From Owenia fusiformis (taxonomy: Eukaryota > Annelida > Polychaeta > Sabellida > Oweniidae), in the NCBI GenBank assembly GCA_903813345.2, contig CAIIXF020000001.1, positions 8,745,098 through 8,809,097 of the forward strand: a stretch of DNA of 64,000 nt, given 5' to 3'. Position 1 is the stretch's first letter. The number at the start of each line of letters is the position of its first letter. The notes under the pieces were generated by a model. It saw nothing but the letters and a program-made list of their open reading frames with translations. It had not been told where the DNA came from and did no database searches. The position numbers were made by a program, and so were the translations under genes. Shown one piece after another: positions 51,326-64,000 of this stretch.

Positions 51326-51420
51326 ACTAGAAGACTAAAGGACGGACCAACAGACGGAGGGACGCCTGGTCGATCCCATAGGCTCACTGTGTGAGCCAAA
51401 TACCCAAGTTTAATTTCTTG
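51326..51420. repeat. Copy of the GCTCACACAGTGAGCC dispersed repeat
   Basis: Same motif order as the window start, opposite orientation: GGACGGACCAACAGACGGAG, then CCCATAGGCTCACTGTGTGA. No coding content. Confidence 0.6.
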
Positions 51421-52893
51421 AACATTAAAAACAAAATCAAAGAAATGGTTTGCAGGCATCTTTAGAAAGCTCATGAACAATCTAATTAAATAATTCCAAA
51501 GCATTGTATTTGGGATTACTGACAGTGGGAATTAAGACATTTCATTTGCAGACACATTAGATTAGTTTCCCTGAAGATTATCTTTAATCCAGCTCTTATT
51601 GTAGCAATGACATGTCCTTACGATGCAATTAAAACATGGATGAGTCACTGATTGAGGAGGGACAGTTTACATAGCTTTGAATAAAGTTCTACTTTAGAAC
51701 CCTATAACTGGAAGAAATAATATTAAACTGATGATTTAACACTTACTGACACTTTAAATTGGAATACTGGTGCCTTGTTTATTTTTAATGACAGTTATTT
51801 CTCTCAGAAAAACTGGGAATAAAAATACTTTTTTAGTACTAAGATATCTTAAAAGAATGGATGAAATATTGTCACCCCATTGCGCATTTGAAAATTAGGA
51901 TAAATCAATATGAAATATAATTTTTAATCATGTTATAAACAGGCTTATGTAATTTCAATAAATAAAAATATATCATTCAAAACAAAATATTATACTTTGC
52001 TCACTCTGTAAATTTGAGGGGTTGCAAAGTGAATTTCTAACCCAATTTCTGTTCATGTTCAAACACTTTAAACTTCATAGTAAATGGCAATATATTATAA
52101 TATATAACATAATATATAGTTTGTACATTCCATCTTTCTTATCTTTTATTCAACCATCTTAAGACTGGAGGAGATAACAACAACACTGCTTGCGAAATTG
52201 ATGCTTATATTCCATTCAACATTAAAAGATGGCAGTCAATACAAGTCAATACTCTACAATGCTGGCAATGGAAATAAGTCCAATATTGGATACCATTTAA
52301 CTTTTACTCTTGTGAAAAGTAAATCATTCTACCAAAACATGGATGTCAATTTTCAGTACAAGCAATTTATGTGGTGCCTACCCACACAGACAGACATACG
52401 TATACCCCTCAGCATAAGACAAGAACAATAGAGCATTTTGAAAAGTATAATAGAAAAAATATGTAAGTGAATGTTTAATCAATACATGTACTGATAACTG
52501 TACAGGAAAAAAACATCTCACTTATCTGAACACCTCTCAATGTTCAGATTAGACAGGTTTTACTGCATATTCTTTATTTACATTGTTATCTGCGTGGCAA
52601 TAATGTTTGGAATCTACTCTTGAATGTACAATTTGGATATGTTGCTCATTTGAATAATAAATTGTGCGTGTGCATGTAAAATTACAATATAAAATTGACT
52701 TAAATACAAAAAGCTAATCAGTTGTTTTATCTTAAACAAAGGAAAAACATGAAGTCATGCAACTATGCATGTTATTCAGTAAACAGTTGGTAAAATTCCA
52801 AAATATCATTTATGTATGACTGTTACACATGCACTTCAAAATTATATTTGTCTCAAGTTCAACTCCCATTTTCAAATGAATTTGCCTAAAAAG

Positions 52894-53464
52894 TAGAGCT
52901 GGCATCAAATGTCGGAATGGTCGATTGTCGGTCGAATGCTCTCTGCGACACCCATGTCGACACAACACCTCTTGATCGACAGTCGGAACTCACAACATAA
53001 TAAGCTATTTCCCTATGAATTAAAATCTTAGTTACTACCTGCTGTATTGTGTATTTTAGTGAAGTTTTACCGCCTACATTTTCAAATTTTCTTTTTTGTT
53101 TTGATCGACTTCCTGCTCTCGAATTAGGTCTCGGGGCCCCTCGAGATTTACCCTCGAGATTTATTTTCAATGGCTGCCCGGAAATAACAACAGAAATCGT
53201 AGTTTTATGTATATTTATTGCTTTTTCGTCAAAGTCTGATACTTGAACATGGTTTACATGTAAGTTAAATATAAAACAAACAACTGAGGATGACTATTCT
53301 GCATCGTATTGCTAATTACAAGCCTAGAAAATCTAAAATTCAGACGGATTTTCTTCAAATTTTTTTTCATTTTTCGAATATCATTGGACCCGACAATGTC
53401 GATATCATTGTCGATCGAGAGCTCCGACATGTCGACATTAAAATCCTATTCGATGCCAGCTCTA
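52894..53464. mobile_element. hAT-type non-autonomous element (MITE)
   Basis: 571 bp with tips TAGAGCTGGCATC and its complement, flanked by an exact 8-bp duplication CTAAAAAG (52886-52893 and 53465-53472). Subterminal GTCGA/CGACA-rich repeats resemble transposase-binding arrays. An 8-bp duplication and this tip type indicate hAT. No transposase. Confidence 0.85.
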
Positions 53465-53474
53465 CTAAAAAGAC

Positions 53475-56400
53475 CATAACTGAATCATTTTATCTTTATT
53501 CTACCTATCTTTACTTTTCTTTACAATCAACTAATGAAATGGCACCATATATAAGTGTATTCATGTCTCGTATCATTCAACACAAATGAATTTACTTGCA
53601 ATTATGTTGTGGCTATATTCTTCACCGATCAAACTTCATGTACATTCTTTAGATTACAGATATTTCTTGCCTATATCAAATCAAAATATGGAATCAGAAA
53701 AATCATGAAATCAGAAAAAATACTAAACTAATAAAAATAAAAGTCAAAGTATTGTATGGCTAGTTGATGGGGAGGTGCCTCGGAAATCTATTATCTTTCT
53801 TTAATTTATATGTACAATCCAATAGGTTGTAACATCTTTTAAACTTATATATCATCAGGGGATTTTGTTATGCATCTCACTAGAATCATTTCAATGAATT
53901 TAAGTGACGCTCCATATATCATACTTGTATCTTATGTATCTTGCCTATTGTCTTTCGTTATCTCAGCCTTTATTGTCATTTCATTCACTTTCAAAAGAAT
54001 GATTAATATATATGACTGTATTTCCAAAAATTGTTCAGAAAATATAGTGAAACATGCTTGCTCAACCCACACAGAACTCATTTTTGAAGCACAATGATCT
54101 CAGTTTTGATACGCAATGAGGTTAAATAAGATTTAGAAGCAATCAAGAAATTGAGGAAAGAAAATGGCAAGAAAATGATCTCATATTGAATGATTAGTAT
54201 TCTAGCCATCAAGATCATAACTCACTTCTGAATATCGTTAAGGGGTTAAGATATCTTACCATAGGGAAAATAAAAAATAGCAGATTAATGAAATTTCCAT
54301 TATTTTGCATGGTCATTTGCGACCAAAATAACCCCTTATATCATTTTTAGAACATAACTCTTCCATCAACTAAATGAACTATAGAGCAACTAGCCTTGTA
54401 GAATTGAAATGATCATTTTCCAAGAAGAAACTGTAAATCTTCATGGCTCCCTTGACTGTTAAGAAAATGAATAGATCTTAGAACAACTGGCACCTCGGGA
54501 GCGTCACATGACATCTACTTTAGTTTTGATTGGCTTGATTAGTGACGCTGAATTGCTTTGATGGTATACAAGAGGATATGCTGATCTATTGGAGCATACT
54601 TTGGAAGAAATGAATGGTTCAGACATTCATTTATTCAGCTTGATAGTGAATGGTGAATATAATAGTTGCGATGAAATAACTCAACTTGATAGTGAATGAA
54701 CTATAAAAGTCCATTTTGAAAGGGACCAGGAGAATGTATGTGCCACTATGGGTAGACTAGGCCAAGTTTTGCCCAGCCATAATACAAAGAAAAATGTAGA
54801 GATAGACAGTCCAAGAGTGAAAATAAGATCTTAGAATTTATGTCCATCCACCTTTAAATAGCAAAACTGATAATTCACACTAACACTACTACTCAAACTC
54901 AACCATTTTGAATACACACATTACTTCATCAAAGTCATTATTTGATACGAACATGATCACAGAATAATTCCAAAACTAACTCACCTACAGCACTTCAAGT
55001 CCTATATAATGATCTGCTATGAATTGATATTGAAACACATCTACTTACTACAACTGCCCAACCAGAACAGTGTGGTTCATCCAAACTTCAAACCAAACAA
55101 GTAACATTTATCTATGAACCTAACTGCAAGCAAATTGCCAAGAGAAATATGTAACAATTTATCTCTTGTTTTTGTAAGAGAGATGAAAGGGGTCTTACGT
55201 AATCTTGTTACAACACATACATGCATATTACATGGATGTTGGCCACCTCCTCAAACTTTCATAGTTTACAAGTACAAACTATTTCCATTAAAATTTTAAG
55301 GGGATATTCCAAAAATATCAGCAACTGTCTCTATTTACAATATAAGAAAACCTATAAAACCTAAAATCTTGTCTTAGTTTAAACCAAGACTGAGAAGAAA
55401 AATTGAAGTTTACAGGTGACTGGGTGGAGCAATCATTTTTCCATCATGTGAAAATAAGAAATAAAAATTTATATATATTTAAATTACCTATATTTGATCT
55501 TTTAATCAAAATCCAGTAACAGATACAGATATCAGACAAAGATATTTACATGCATTCATGCAATGTATATTACATGGTCTTGGTTTAGATTTTAGTATTT
55601 AGCATATATTACATGTACTATATGGCTGAAGTTAGAAAGGATCAAATCGAAATTCTAGTTTATATGCTCATAGAAAATACTATAATTTACTTGGTCAATA
55701 TCATATCTTCCCTTGAAATAAATATTCTATTCCTCTCATTGAATAACTTCTATTTCCCCTTCAACAACAAAATCAGGGATTATCTCCGAGTCTTCATTGT
55801 TTACATGGTAAAGGTAGTGTGTATTAAGGAGATAACCCTGAATAGAACATCTGGAGTGCAAATAGCAGTACCCTCGGGTAAATAAGTAGTATACTGCACT
55901 CTGACAACAGCCATTCATTTTAAAGTTCCATTTTTAATGAGTCAGGGATAAGAGCTTTGTGTGGTTATATGTTGCATATACTGTAAGAGAACAGCCTTTG
56001 AGAAATGACAATATCTGAAGGACTTGTTGAATTCAGAAATTTATCGGTAATACTAAGAGGAGACACTTCTGGCAAAGGGTAACAAATAGCAGCTAGGAAG
56101 ATACCAACATTCTACCTGGTCAGAAAGGCACGCATGGTTGTCTAATATTAACAGACAAAATGTGATGATATCGACTTATCTTATTAACCATATTTTTAAC
56201 TAATTTATGAAATATACCAGCTGAAGTACCAATAAGAGGTTACCATTGCAACCACGAAAAGGCTTTTACAGTTTCTAAAAGTATAAGTAGATAATTCCAT
56301 GAGATCATTATATGAGCCAATGACTATTCGGTTGCTCCAGTTGTGATTTTCAAACATTTGTACGTGTCTGCAAAACTTTTGCAAAAGTACAACTTACTAC

Positions 56401-59400
56401 TCTTTAAATTGAAGATAATTCTCTCTTGTGGCCTTAATCAAATCAACATGTAGTCAGTAAAATCATGACACAACATTTCTACTTCTATAAGATTCAAAGT
56501 CCCACAAAGTGACATGCAAGTTTGAGATTGATAAGATCTTTTCAGCATCGAAATTGTAAAATCAAATGTAAAAGTCATAAAGTAATGTGACTAACTGGAA
56601 GGCATTCAGGGGTCTGAAACAAGTTATTGTCATTATATCTATCATGGTCAGATTAATCCAGTCGTTCTTTACAAAAGTGTCACCTATATCAAATATATAA
56701 CATAAACTGATGTTTTTGTCAACCAATGCATCAAATACTGTCATAGTCAATCTTCCAAGGTTGATTGATATTCAAAGCACAATATTGGAATTTTGCATTT
56801 GCAAGATTGATTATCTATTATTAATGAAATGAAAATGGTAGGTCCATTTCATTGGGGGACGAGATCAAACTTGGGTTGTGCTGGACCTTGATATCCTACC
56901 AGCTAGCCATAGTACTTTTCATTTTTCCACACCTCAAAATCTTTCCGACATTTCTTCTCATTGCAATATCATGGGAATCACCATATTCAGTCATTTTATC
57001 ACTGCAACAGTGCCAGTTTCAATGATTAGGTGGAGGAGTTTGAATCACTGGTCAAAATAACACATGAACATCTCTCCATAAAATAAAAATGTTCCTGCAA
57101 AATCAAGAAATAAAGATGATCTGGATTTTTAAATACCACTCATTATTAAAGGCATGAAGATATTACAAATGAAAATATCTTGTTGCATGTTAAGATTATG
57201 TGACCCTAAAGTAAGGTTTCCATGGTAACCAACTTATACTTATCATTATCTCTCTCTCTAAGCCAGCTGAGTCTCTCTTCAACCACTCCCTCTCTCTATT
57301 ATCTCCATTAGATCCCTTCAAATCCTTCAATAAATATTTTCAGAATGACCCCTGAATATCTACATTCTACACTGAACATCAATCATCTGATAGGATAGTT
57401 TATCAATATTATTTCAACTCCTATCAAGACTGGGTTTAGGTTATTGCTCTTATTGACCATAAGGAACTTTAATCGAGGCCTCTGTCATTCCACATAGGTT
57501 AACATGGGAGGTCAGTTGTCCAGTTAAGATTGATGGACTTCTGGTATTGGATAATGATTTTAGACTGCAATTTTGTTGTAATACTGTGGAATCCCTGCAT
57601 GGGCAATTTTTATCCCAGCTTTTGGAAAAACTACAAGAACCACAATGAGAGAATCATTCATCTTGATTCACAAGGTTTCAGCAGCATATTAGAAGTCAAA
57701 CATGGGAATCATTAGCAATATTTACAAGAAGTTTTCTCATTGAAAGTATAACCTCAATCTTAAATCCTTAATAGATGAAGCATGCCATTAAATGTTGCAA
57801 GAATATAACCTATATTTAATGTTATTGTTATATTACGAAGAAACGAATGATGATTTAATTAACTGATTGTGCGTCATAAACGCTCCTCAGTATAGTAAAG
57901 AGAAAGCATAAATATTTAAGAAAAGCTGAGTAGAATATCAAGTGCATGTTCATTCATTCACGTTTTATCATGAAATAATAATCTTAGAATAACAATAACT
58001 TGGCTAATCAACTTTGATCTACCCTTTGCAAGTTCTCATCAGGAAATTTTTAGACCCCAACGGTATTGTGACTACTTTTTTCGAGGTATCGCGACTACTA
58101 CTCCCCCATGTGAGATAAGAGATATCCTATTAGTATAGTTTTCAACATACTTCATAAGATTATCTAGCTATTTTAGTCCCATTATTTATTTCTAAAAGGT
58201 TTCTGACTTCCTATTCCTTGTTTGTATCCAGATTTATGTATTTACATGTCCCAAAGTCACCACACTGTGCCTACCTTAAACTGGAGTAACTGACACCACC
58301 TTAATTGTGTAAATCCTAGTATTTCTCACACTTACCCCTTTTCCTCAATAGATCACCAATATCCTGTAATTTACTTCCGAAGTGTCTATAATACTGTTCT
58401 AACTAGAGTAATTCTATCAAGATACACGGCATCCTGTAAGACTCTTCCATATTCCAATATTATTGAATGAAGATTGAGCGAATAAATCTCAGTGAATTAT
58501 CCATTCTCATTTACTCGATTGAGGAAGATCTTTATTTAGAATGTTGATTCCCACAGGAATGGTTTAGCCCGTAGGCAGTGTTTTTGTTGGCAATATTTTT
58601 ACTGTAGGTGTAGTACTTGGGAGTGTGTATTGAGTCTAATAAATTAAGTCATTTATTTATAAACTGAATTATGAAAAAACAAATACATGTACATGTAGAT
58701 GAAATTACATGTAGATTACATGTATATTCTAGATATGGTAGTGTCCAATCAAGGATGCAAAATTCTTATTTTCCCAATTCCCAATTCCGAGTGTTTGTAA
58801 GTGGGTGCAAGCCTATTTTCAGTCTGGATAAAGTGTAGCACTTGCTTTAATGCTGGGGAGCTCAAAGACGTATAAATCTTAACACATAATAATACAACTA
58901 GACATCACTTGATGTTGACATTATATTAAAGGAAAATGAAGACAAACTTACTAATGACAGAAAATGAATCCTTGGAGTCTCTAATATTGCAACATTTTAA
59001 TGAAGCATTCCAGATAATTAGAAACCTGGAGAGGCTTGCAATGTAATACAATTCTACAAATATTGTATATCAAAGCAAGTAAAACAAGTTTGTTACTATA
59101 GTATTATAACTGATGCTCTAACTACAATTATTTTTTCTGATCAAGGAAAACTCATCATTGGCAATCAGTATCAGTGGTTGTTTAAAGTGGGGAAAGAGAA
59201 AACAAGTTGACAAAGGAATACAAATCTTGATTTAGGCATGTCAAATGGCCTTAGATCTGCAAATGTAATTAGGATAAGTGACATAAGTGAAAAAATAATG
59301 AGGAAAATTGCTTGAAGAATTACTTAGGCCATCTCCTCATGCTACCACCAAACATAAGCACAGAGTCTAGTTCTCTACTAACAAAGCCCTCTTTTAAAAA

Positions 59401-61040
59401 GCGAAGTCAAAGAATGCAAAGAGAACATACACACTTTATCAATTGATAAGTGATATATATATTTGTACAAGAAGCCATATACAACTCCTCGTTAACTTTT
59501 AAAACTGTAATGTCTATTTTTGCAAAGAATTTCTCCTCAAAGAATCCAATCAATCTTGAATATTTCATATAGATACTTCAATGACTTCATTGACAAGCTC
59601 TGGTTGATGTTGCTAAAGATGTGATGTGTAATATGATGATAAAGAGTGAGTAGTAAATGCTTATTAACTTCATAGTGGTGACCTAGGAAACAAGGGCCTA
59701 AAGAGGTGAAACCCATACTTCCTAAACAAATTGAAATAAATCAATGAGAAGCTCAACAGCTCAATAATAATCCTGATTTCCCAACATTGGAGATAAAGAC
59801 ATCCCTTGCAAAATGTTGCTTTATCAATTTTATAATTCGACGCCTGGTCATGGAGACTATAAATATAACACCTATAGTCATGGAGACTATGTGATGTTCA
59901 AGCTAAAACAGCTTAAAACTATTATGAAACAAACTATAACATCTACTTGTACTATATATAGTAAAACCTGTATGAGAACAATGTTATTAGGTAGGAACAC
60001 CTAAGTGAAACACTTTCCCAGTTACCCAATGAGTTATGGAGACATCTGTAAGTGGAACACCTCCCAAAGTAGAACATCATTTTAAGATACCAAAGGTATT
60101 CCCCTTAAACAGGCCCTACAGACTTAGCAACTACATGACTCAGTATTCCTTGGACATACCCTACAAGTTATATGGGTATGCACACTGTACCCTGATCATA
60201 TCATGAGCTACATATTATGGGGTGTTGATATTACAGTCATATATGAGAGTGAGTAGTACTCACAATTTGATAATACCAGAAGTTGGCCAAGCTCACATAT
60301 AAATGGGGAGTCATGGATTCTACCCATAGATACAACTTGTTTAAAATAAAATAAACTCCTAAACTAACTCTGAGATGAAGACCAAAGAGAACCTATATGG
60401 TTTATTGTACATGTATTTCATGTATAGGGGATTACCTTAATCCAAACAAGCAAGATAAATCAATGGAGAAATTATTTCATAACGATCTAGCTTGGTACAA
60501 TATACACAAGGAATATACAATAAATAGTTAAGTAATAGTACCAGGAAGAGAGAATTCCTCTTTAAGGGAAAATCACTGTTTTTTGACAGACATTGACAAA
60601 TTTAGGCTCTTGCAAAGGGTCATTTTCTACCAATTACTACAATTTTACGGTTGATTATTTATTTTCACAGAAAATCCATATAAAACCTTAAATCCGATAA
60701 ATCGCAGTATGATTTATATTTCATTTTTCCTCACCTAGAAAACTAATTTCATTTCAAAGCTTCTTGTATGAAGAACTCATGCCAAATCTTAAGATTTCTC
60801 ATTTCCTTTTTGCTATTAAGCACTTCCATAAAGAGGTGCTTATAAGATCTCTTTAGAACCATAAGAAATGTCTTTAGGGTCCAATGATCAACTGATTGCA
60901 GTTTATTCTGTAGAAATACCCTTTGCAAAACTGATCACCTTTGGTTCATCCAAATTGCCACAATTTTCCAGATGTACAGCTGTATGCTAAAATAGTTTAA
61001 CATATGAGTAGAGGTTGAGAATGAAAATAAGAACTATTTC
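53475..61040. other. No protein gene seen
   Basis: AT-rich. Palindromic ACATGTA-rich stretch near 58683-58730, a CT microsatellite at 57247 and one GGAACACCT repeat copy at 60 kb. Probably part of a long intron or intergenic region. Confidence 0.5.
59950..60115. repeat. Copy of the GGAACACCT dispersed repeat
   Basis: AGTAAAACCTGTATGAGAAC, then TAAGTGGAACACCTCCCAAA and CATTTTAAGATACCAAAGGT. Inverted relative to the 45.9-kb copy in its inner part. Confidence 0.5.
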
Positions 61041-61048
61041 CCACTTAC

Positions 61049-61118
61049 CTTTGCTATTCTTTGCTATTGTTGGTGATGAGGTATGTATTTTCACTTTTCA
61101 GACTTTCCTCTTTCAAAT
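61049..61118 (-). other. Candidate non-coding exon
   Basis: Strong acceptor (ttatattttcag) and strong donor (CAAAG|gtaagtggg) bound 70 nt. All three frames contain stops. Same strand as the other leader exon candidates at 18.5, 51.0 and 63.4 kb. Confidence 0.35.
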
Positions 61119-61270
61119 CTGAAAATATAAAGAGAAAATTGTTATATTTTACAATTTATAGTACTTTTGTTATTATATATTCTGTGTAAATCCCTAATAT
61201 TTATGATAAAGATCACAAATATGCTAAATTGTTCAGAGATTCCATTATCTATATAAATGTGATATTATAG

Positions 61271-61805
61271 GAATATCCTATGGTTTTGAAAAAATATCAT
61301 TTATATCCATGAGTGGATATTGATATCTTCATGAGTGAGCGCAGCGAATGAGTGAAGATATTTGTATCCATGAGTGGATATAATTGATATTTTTGAAAAA
61401 CCATGGGATTGTCCGTTTATCCCATGGGAAATCATCATCAGCGAAAAAAGTTGAAAAATATAATTTGAGAAAAAATTTGAAAATATAATTGAAAAAATTG
61501 TGAAAAATTGTTGAAATATTTTTGGAAATTTTGAAAATCTTTTTAAATATTTTTGAAAATAATAAAAAAAATGTAAAAAGAATTTTTTTGAAAAAATTCG
61601 AAACCATCGAATATCACTTTTAAAACCATCGAATATCACTTTTCAAACCATCGAATATCACTTTTTAAGACGTGATATTCGATAGTTTAAAAGTGATATT
61701 CGATGGTTTGCGAATTTTATGCTAAAATATGATATCTTGATCCACATATCAAATATATCTTCATGTGATATTCGATCTATATCCTTGTAACCATGGGATA
61801 AATAT
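61271..61805. mobile_element. Palindrome-rich repeat element
   Basis: Ends resemble inverted ATCCYATGGTT. 61273-61409 forms a long hairpin (TGATATTTTTGAAAAACCAT against its complement) centred on GAGTGAGCGCAGCGAATGAG. 61601-61664 has three 22-bp units (AAACCATCGAATATCACTTT), followed at 61672-61709 by two inverted units, giving a second hairpin. The 112-codon ORF here is low-complexity Phe/Ile/Lys repeat sequence. Confidence 0.6.
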
Positions 61806-61809
61806 TCTT

Positions 61810-64000
61810 CTCCTAACCTACTGTTTGTCTTGTTAAAATTGATCAGATGTTATCTGTCAGATGTTTATATTTCACCAGTTCTTTCAATATAGTATGGCGT
61901 AATGCATTGACAAGATAGATTTAACAATAAAGGACATCCAGATGCTTAACAACTACAGCAAACAAATTTAACATTTATAAATACTTTTTGTTGCTTCCAA
62001 GCATGATCAAATAGTTACCTATGATTGAATTTCACATACATTGGTAATTACAGATGTCACTCTCAGTTTTTGATTTATGCAATTGCGTGTTCTGAAGCAT
62101 TAGTATTTACTCTTTAATAACATGTAGGTTGGGCTGATAGATAGGCTTTAATAGCACTGATTGTTAATCTTGAGATTACAAGGGTGTTTGCCATCACTAA
62201 TAGCATATCCTTTTGTTCTTTCCTTTCTCATTCAGATCAATAAGAATCAACAATACATTTCTATGTAAAGCTCCTTTATTTATGGAGAAAATTATTTTCT
62301 TAGTATTTTTTACATAATCATGTGGCTATGTATTAAGTGAAAATAGATTCTCTAAATCACAACATACAGCGTGACATATACCACAGTTAAAATAAATGCA
62401 AATCAATCATTATACTATAATCAAAAAAATATTTACTGATATAAAAAAACATTTATTGATACAAAAAATAACTTTGTAGTGTGAACTTTCGAGATAAAGA
62501 TAAGGCATATAATATACAACCAAAACTTAAAAAATGATACCACTTAAAGGTTTATGTATTCTAAAGGGAACTCACAAGACAGTCAACTTATCCCTTTGTA
62601 AACCGCAGAGGTCTTGTGTACCTCCTAAACCAACAAATATTGAGACTTAAAACACATTTCAAAGCTCATTTGATCTTTCTCTCAATATTTTGACACTGCT
62701 CATGATATTTTTCCAATCTGATTATGTTGGACTGAAGGTATCTAATCTAATGTTGAAATAAACATTAAAGGGTATAATATAGAGCCCTGGGTTATGCTAC
62801 AGATTACATTTGCTTTAAATCAGATCACTGCCATAAGTTGTGAGTTTAACTTTGTAAGAAATGAACCTTCTTATACTGTATATTGAATAGTTTTGACAGA
62901 TATTAAATAAACACGGTTTGATCTCCTAATCAAATACTAGAACCCTCTGTATTTTACCTTTCACAAGGGTATTGTAAGATTATATCAGAAGGAAAACTGT
63001 AACATCATCAGTAGGAGTGAAAGGGTAGTGTCAGAAACATTTGTAGATTCTGTGGAAACACATTATGATTAAAACATACATAAGACTATTCTGACAAAAT
63101 AATGCTGACATTTCCAAATGATGATATCTAATCTATTTCAAAAACCTCATCTTTAGAATAATGAAAACTGGTTTACATGTATTTTTGATGTTAAAAACTC
63201 AATATCCTTTTTTATTTTTAATCTGTGACATAATGTGTTCTATCTTTCTTCATGCATTACAATAATGTCATATGACATTTGCACTGCAGTCATATTTCTA
63301 CAATTCATTGATCATTCTACTCACAACATACACATATAAGTGATTTATATGATCAATAAAACAAGCAAAACAATGGCTTCATTGAGGTTTTATTGATGAA
63401 GCAATATTGCACTTACCTTGATGGATTATGTTCATGTAAAGTTAGATTTCATCTACTCCTGTTATTAGATATTTCACGGTATTAATGTCAGCCAAAGGTT
63501 CACCAACATGTGCTTTGAGATAATATATCTATAAATATGCTCTTGACTATATTCTTGCCTAATCAAATCACTGCACTATGAGACCTGGCAAAAATGTTTG
63601 GATTGGTTGGTGTTCACATTTCGAGGTTTTTTAAAAACATTGAAGTCTGCAGTAGATTAACCATCAAGAGGTGTTCAAATATACAGGTTTTTACTATATC
63701 ATTAGAGAACGGAAATCCTTTGAGGATGATGCTGATTGAGAGATTTCATCATATACAGCTTATAGTGACTTGTATGATTGATCAAGTTTATGCTTTGGTA
63801 GAGTAAAAATAAAATCATTAACACATATTAATTCATAGTAAGTTGAAATTTCATGTTATATCATCTAGCATAAAAACAACTCTAAAGTAAAATAAAAACA
63901 ACTTTACCACAAGATTGTTACTTAATTTTATTATATATATTATATATGATATTTTTACTTACTTTTTAAAACATCTAAACACCAGGTCCATAACTGTTGT
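61810..64000. other. No protein gene seen
   Basis: AT-rich sequence with short chance ORFs. Only the candidate minus-strand exon at 63417-63458 and the donor-like site at 63963 were noted. Confidence 0.5.
63417..63458 (-). other. Candidate non-coding exon
   Basis: 42 nt between a weak-tract acceptor (tctaataacag) and a good donor (TCAAG|gtaagtgc). A further minus-strand donor-like site (AAAAA|gtaagtaa) lies at 63963 next to the window edge and could end a still more upstream exon. Splice-signal evidence only. Confidence 0.2.

Noticed and set aside
61301-61639. 112- and 92-codon minus-strand ORFs rich in Phe, Ile and Lys
   Set aside because: Low-complexity translation of the palindromic, A/T-rich repeat element.
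1-64000. tRNA or rRNA genes
   Set aside because: No B-box-like GGTTCRANNCC with a matching A box, and no rRNA-like conserved blocks, were seen on either strand by eye.

Overview
AT-rich animal nuclear DNA. It has spliceosomal introns with canonical GT/AG borders, a heparan-sulfate 3-O-sulfotransferase gene (a metazoan glycosaminoglycan enzyme), a gene of the DUF7869-type family common in invertebrates, and many eukaryotic transposon remnants. There are no bacterial operons, ribosome binding sites or tRNA/rRNA genes. An invertebrate is the best reading, probably marine. The species and phylum cannot be fixed from the sequence alone. Family names and spliced models below come from reading the sequence by eye, with no database search or transcript data.

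Layout. (1) 1.6-10.7 kb, minus strand: a gene I assembled from 13 coding exons that stay in frame (540 codons plus stop). It has a TATA box upstream and a polyadenylation signal just after the stop. It carries motifs of the DUF7869-type family, with three acidic positions spaced like a DDE/RNase H-fold active site. Its introns hold several transposon pieces: TIR elements at 2.1 and 5.2 kb, a LINE 3' end at 8.1-8.6 kb, and a MITE end at 8.6 kb. (2) 11.9-12.9 kb: a Tc1/mariner-IS630-like element with a dead transposase and long TIRs. (3) 15.1-15.4 kb: a palindromic 29-bp minisatellite. (4) 16.5-17.6 kb, minus strand: a complete single-exon CDS for a heparan sulfate glucosamine 3-O-sulfotransferase, most like the HS3ST1/5 group. 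(5) 17.6-64 kb: no convincing protein gene except a 5'-truncated LINE with a long open RT frame (28.5-31.3 kb). Several well-formed minus-strand non-coding exon candidates (18.5, 51.0, 61.0 and 63.4 kb) suggest this is a long 5' leader/intron region of the sulfotransferase gene or a lncRNA. The region is dotted with transposons: a 1-kb foldback element with TAATT duplications (26.3 kb), a mariner remnant (39.4 kb), a hAT MITE with a perfect 8-bp duplication (52.9 kb), and other inverted-repeat elements at 23.1, 40.8, 44, 46.4 and 61.3 kb.

The two host genes have no obvious functional link. Both lie on the minus strand. One encodes a Golgi sulfotransferase and the other a probable nucleic-acid-related or transposase-derived protein. 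The dominant theme of the window is accumulation of non-autonomous DNA transposons in introns and intergenic DNA.
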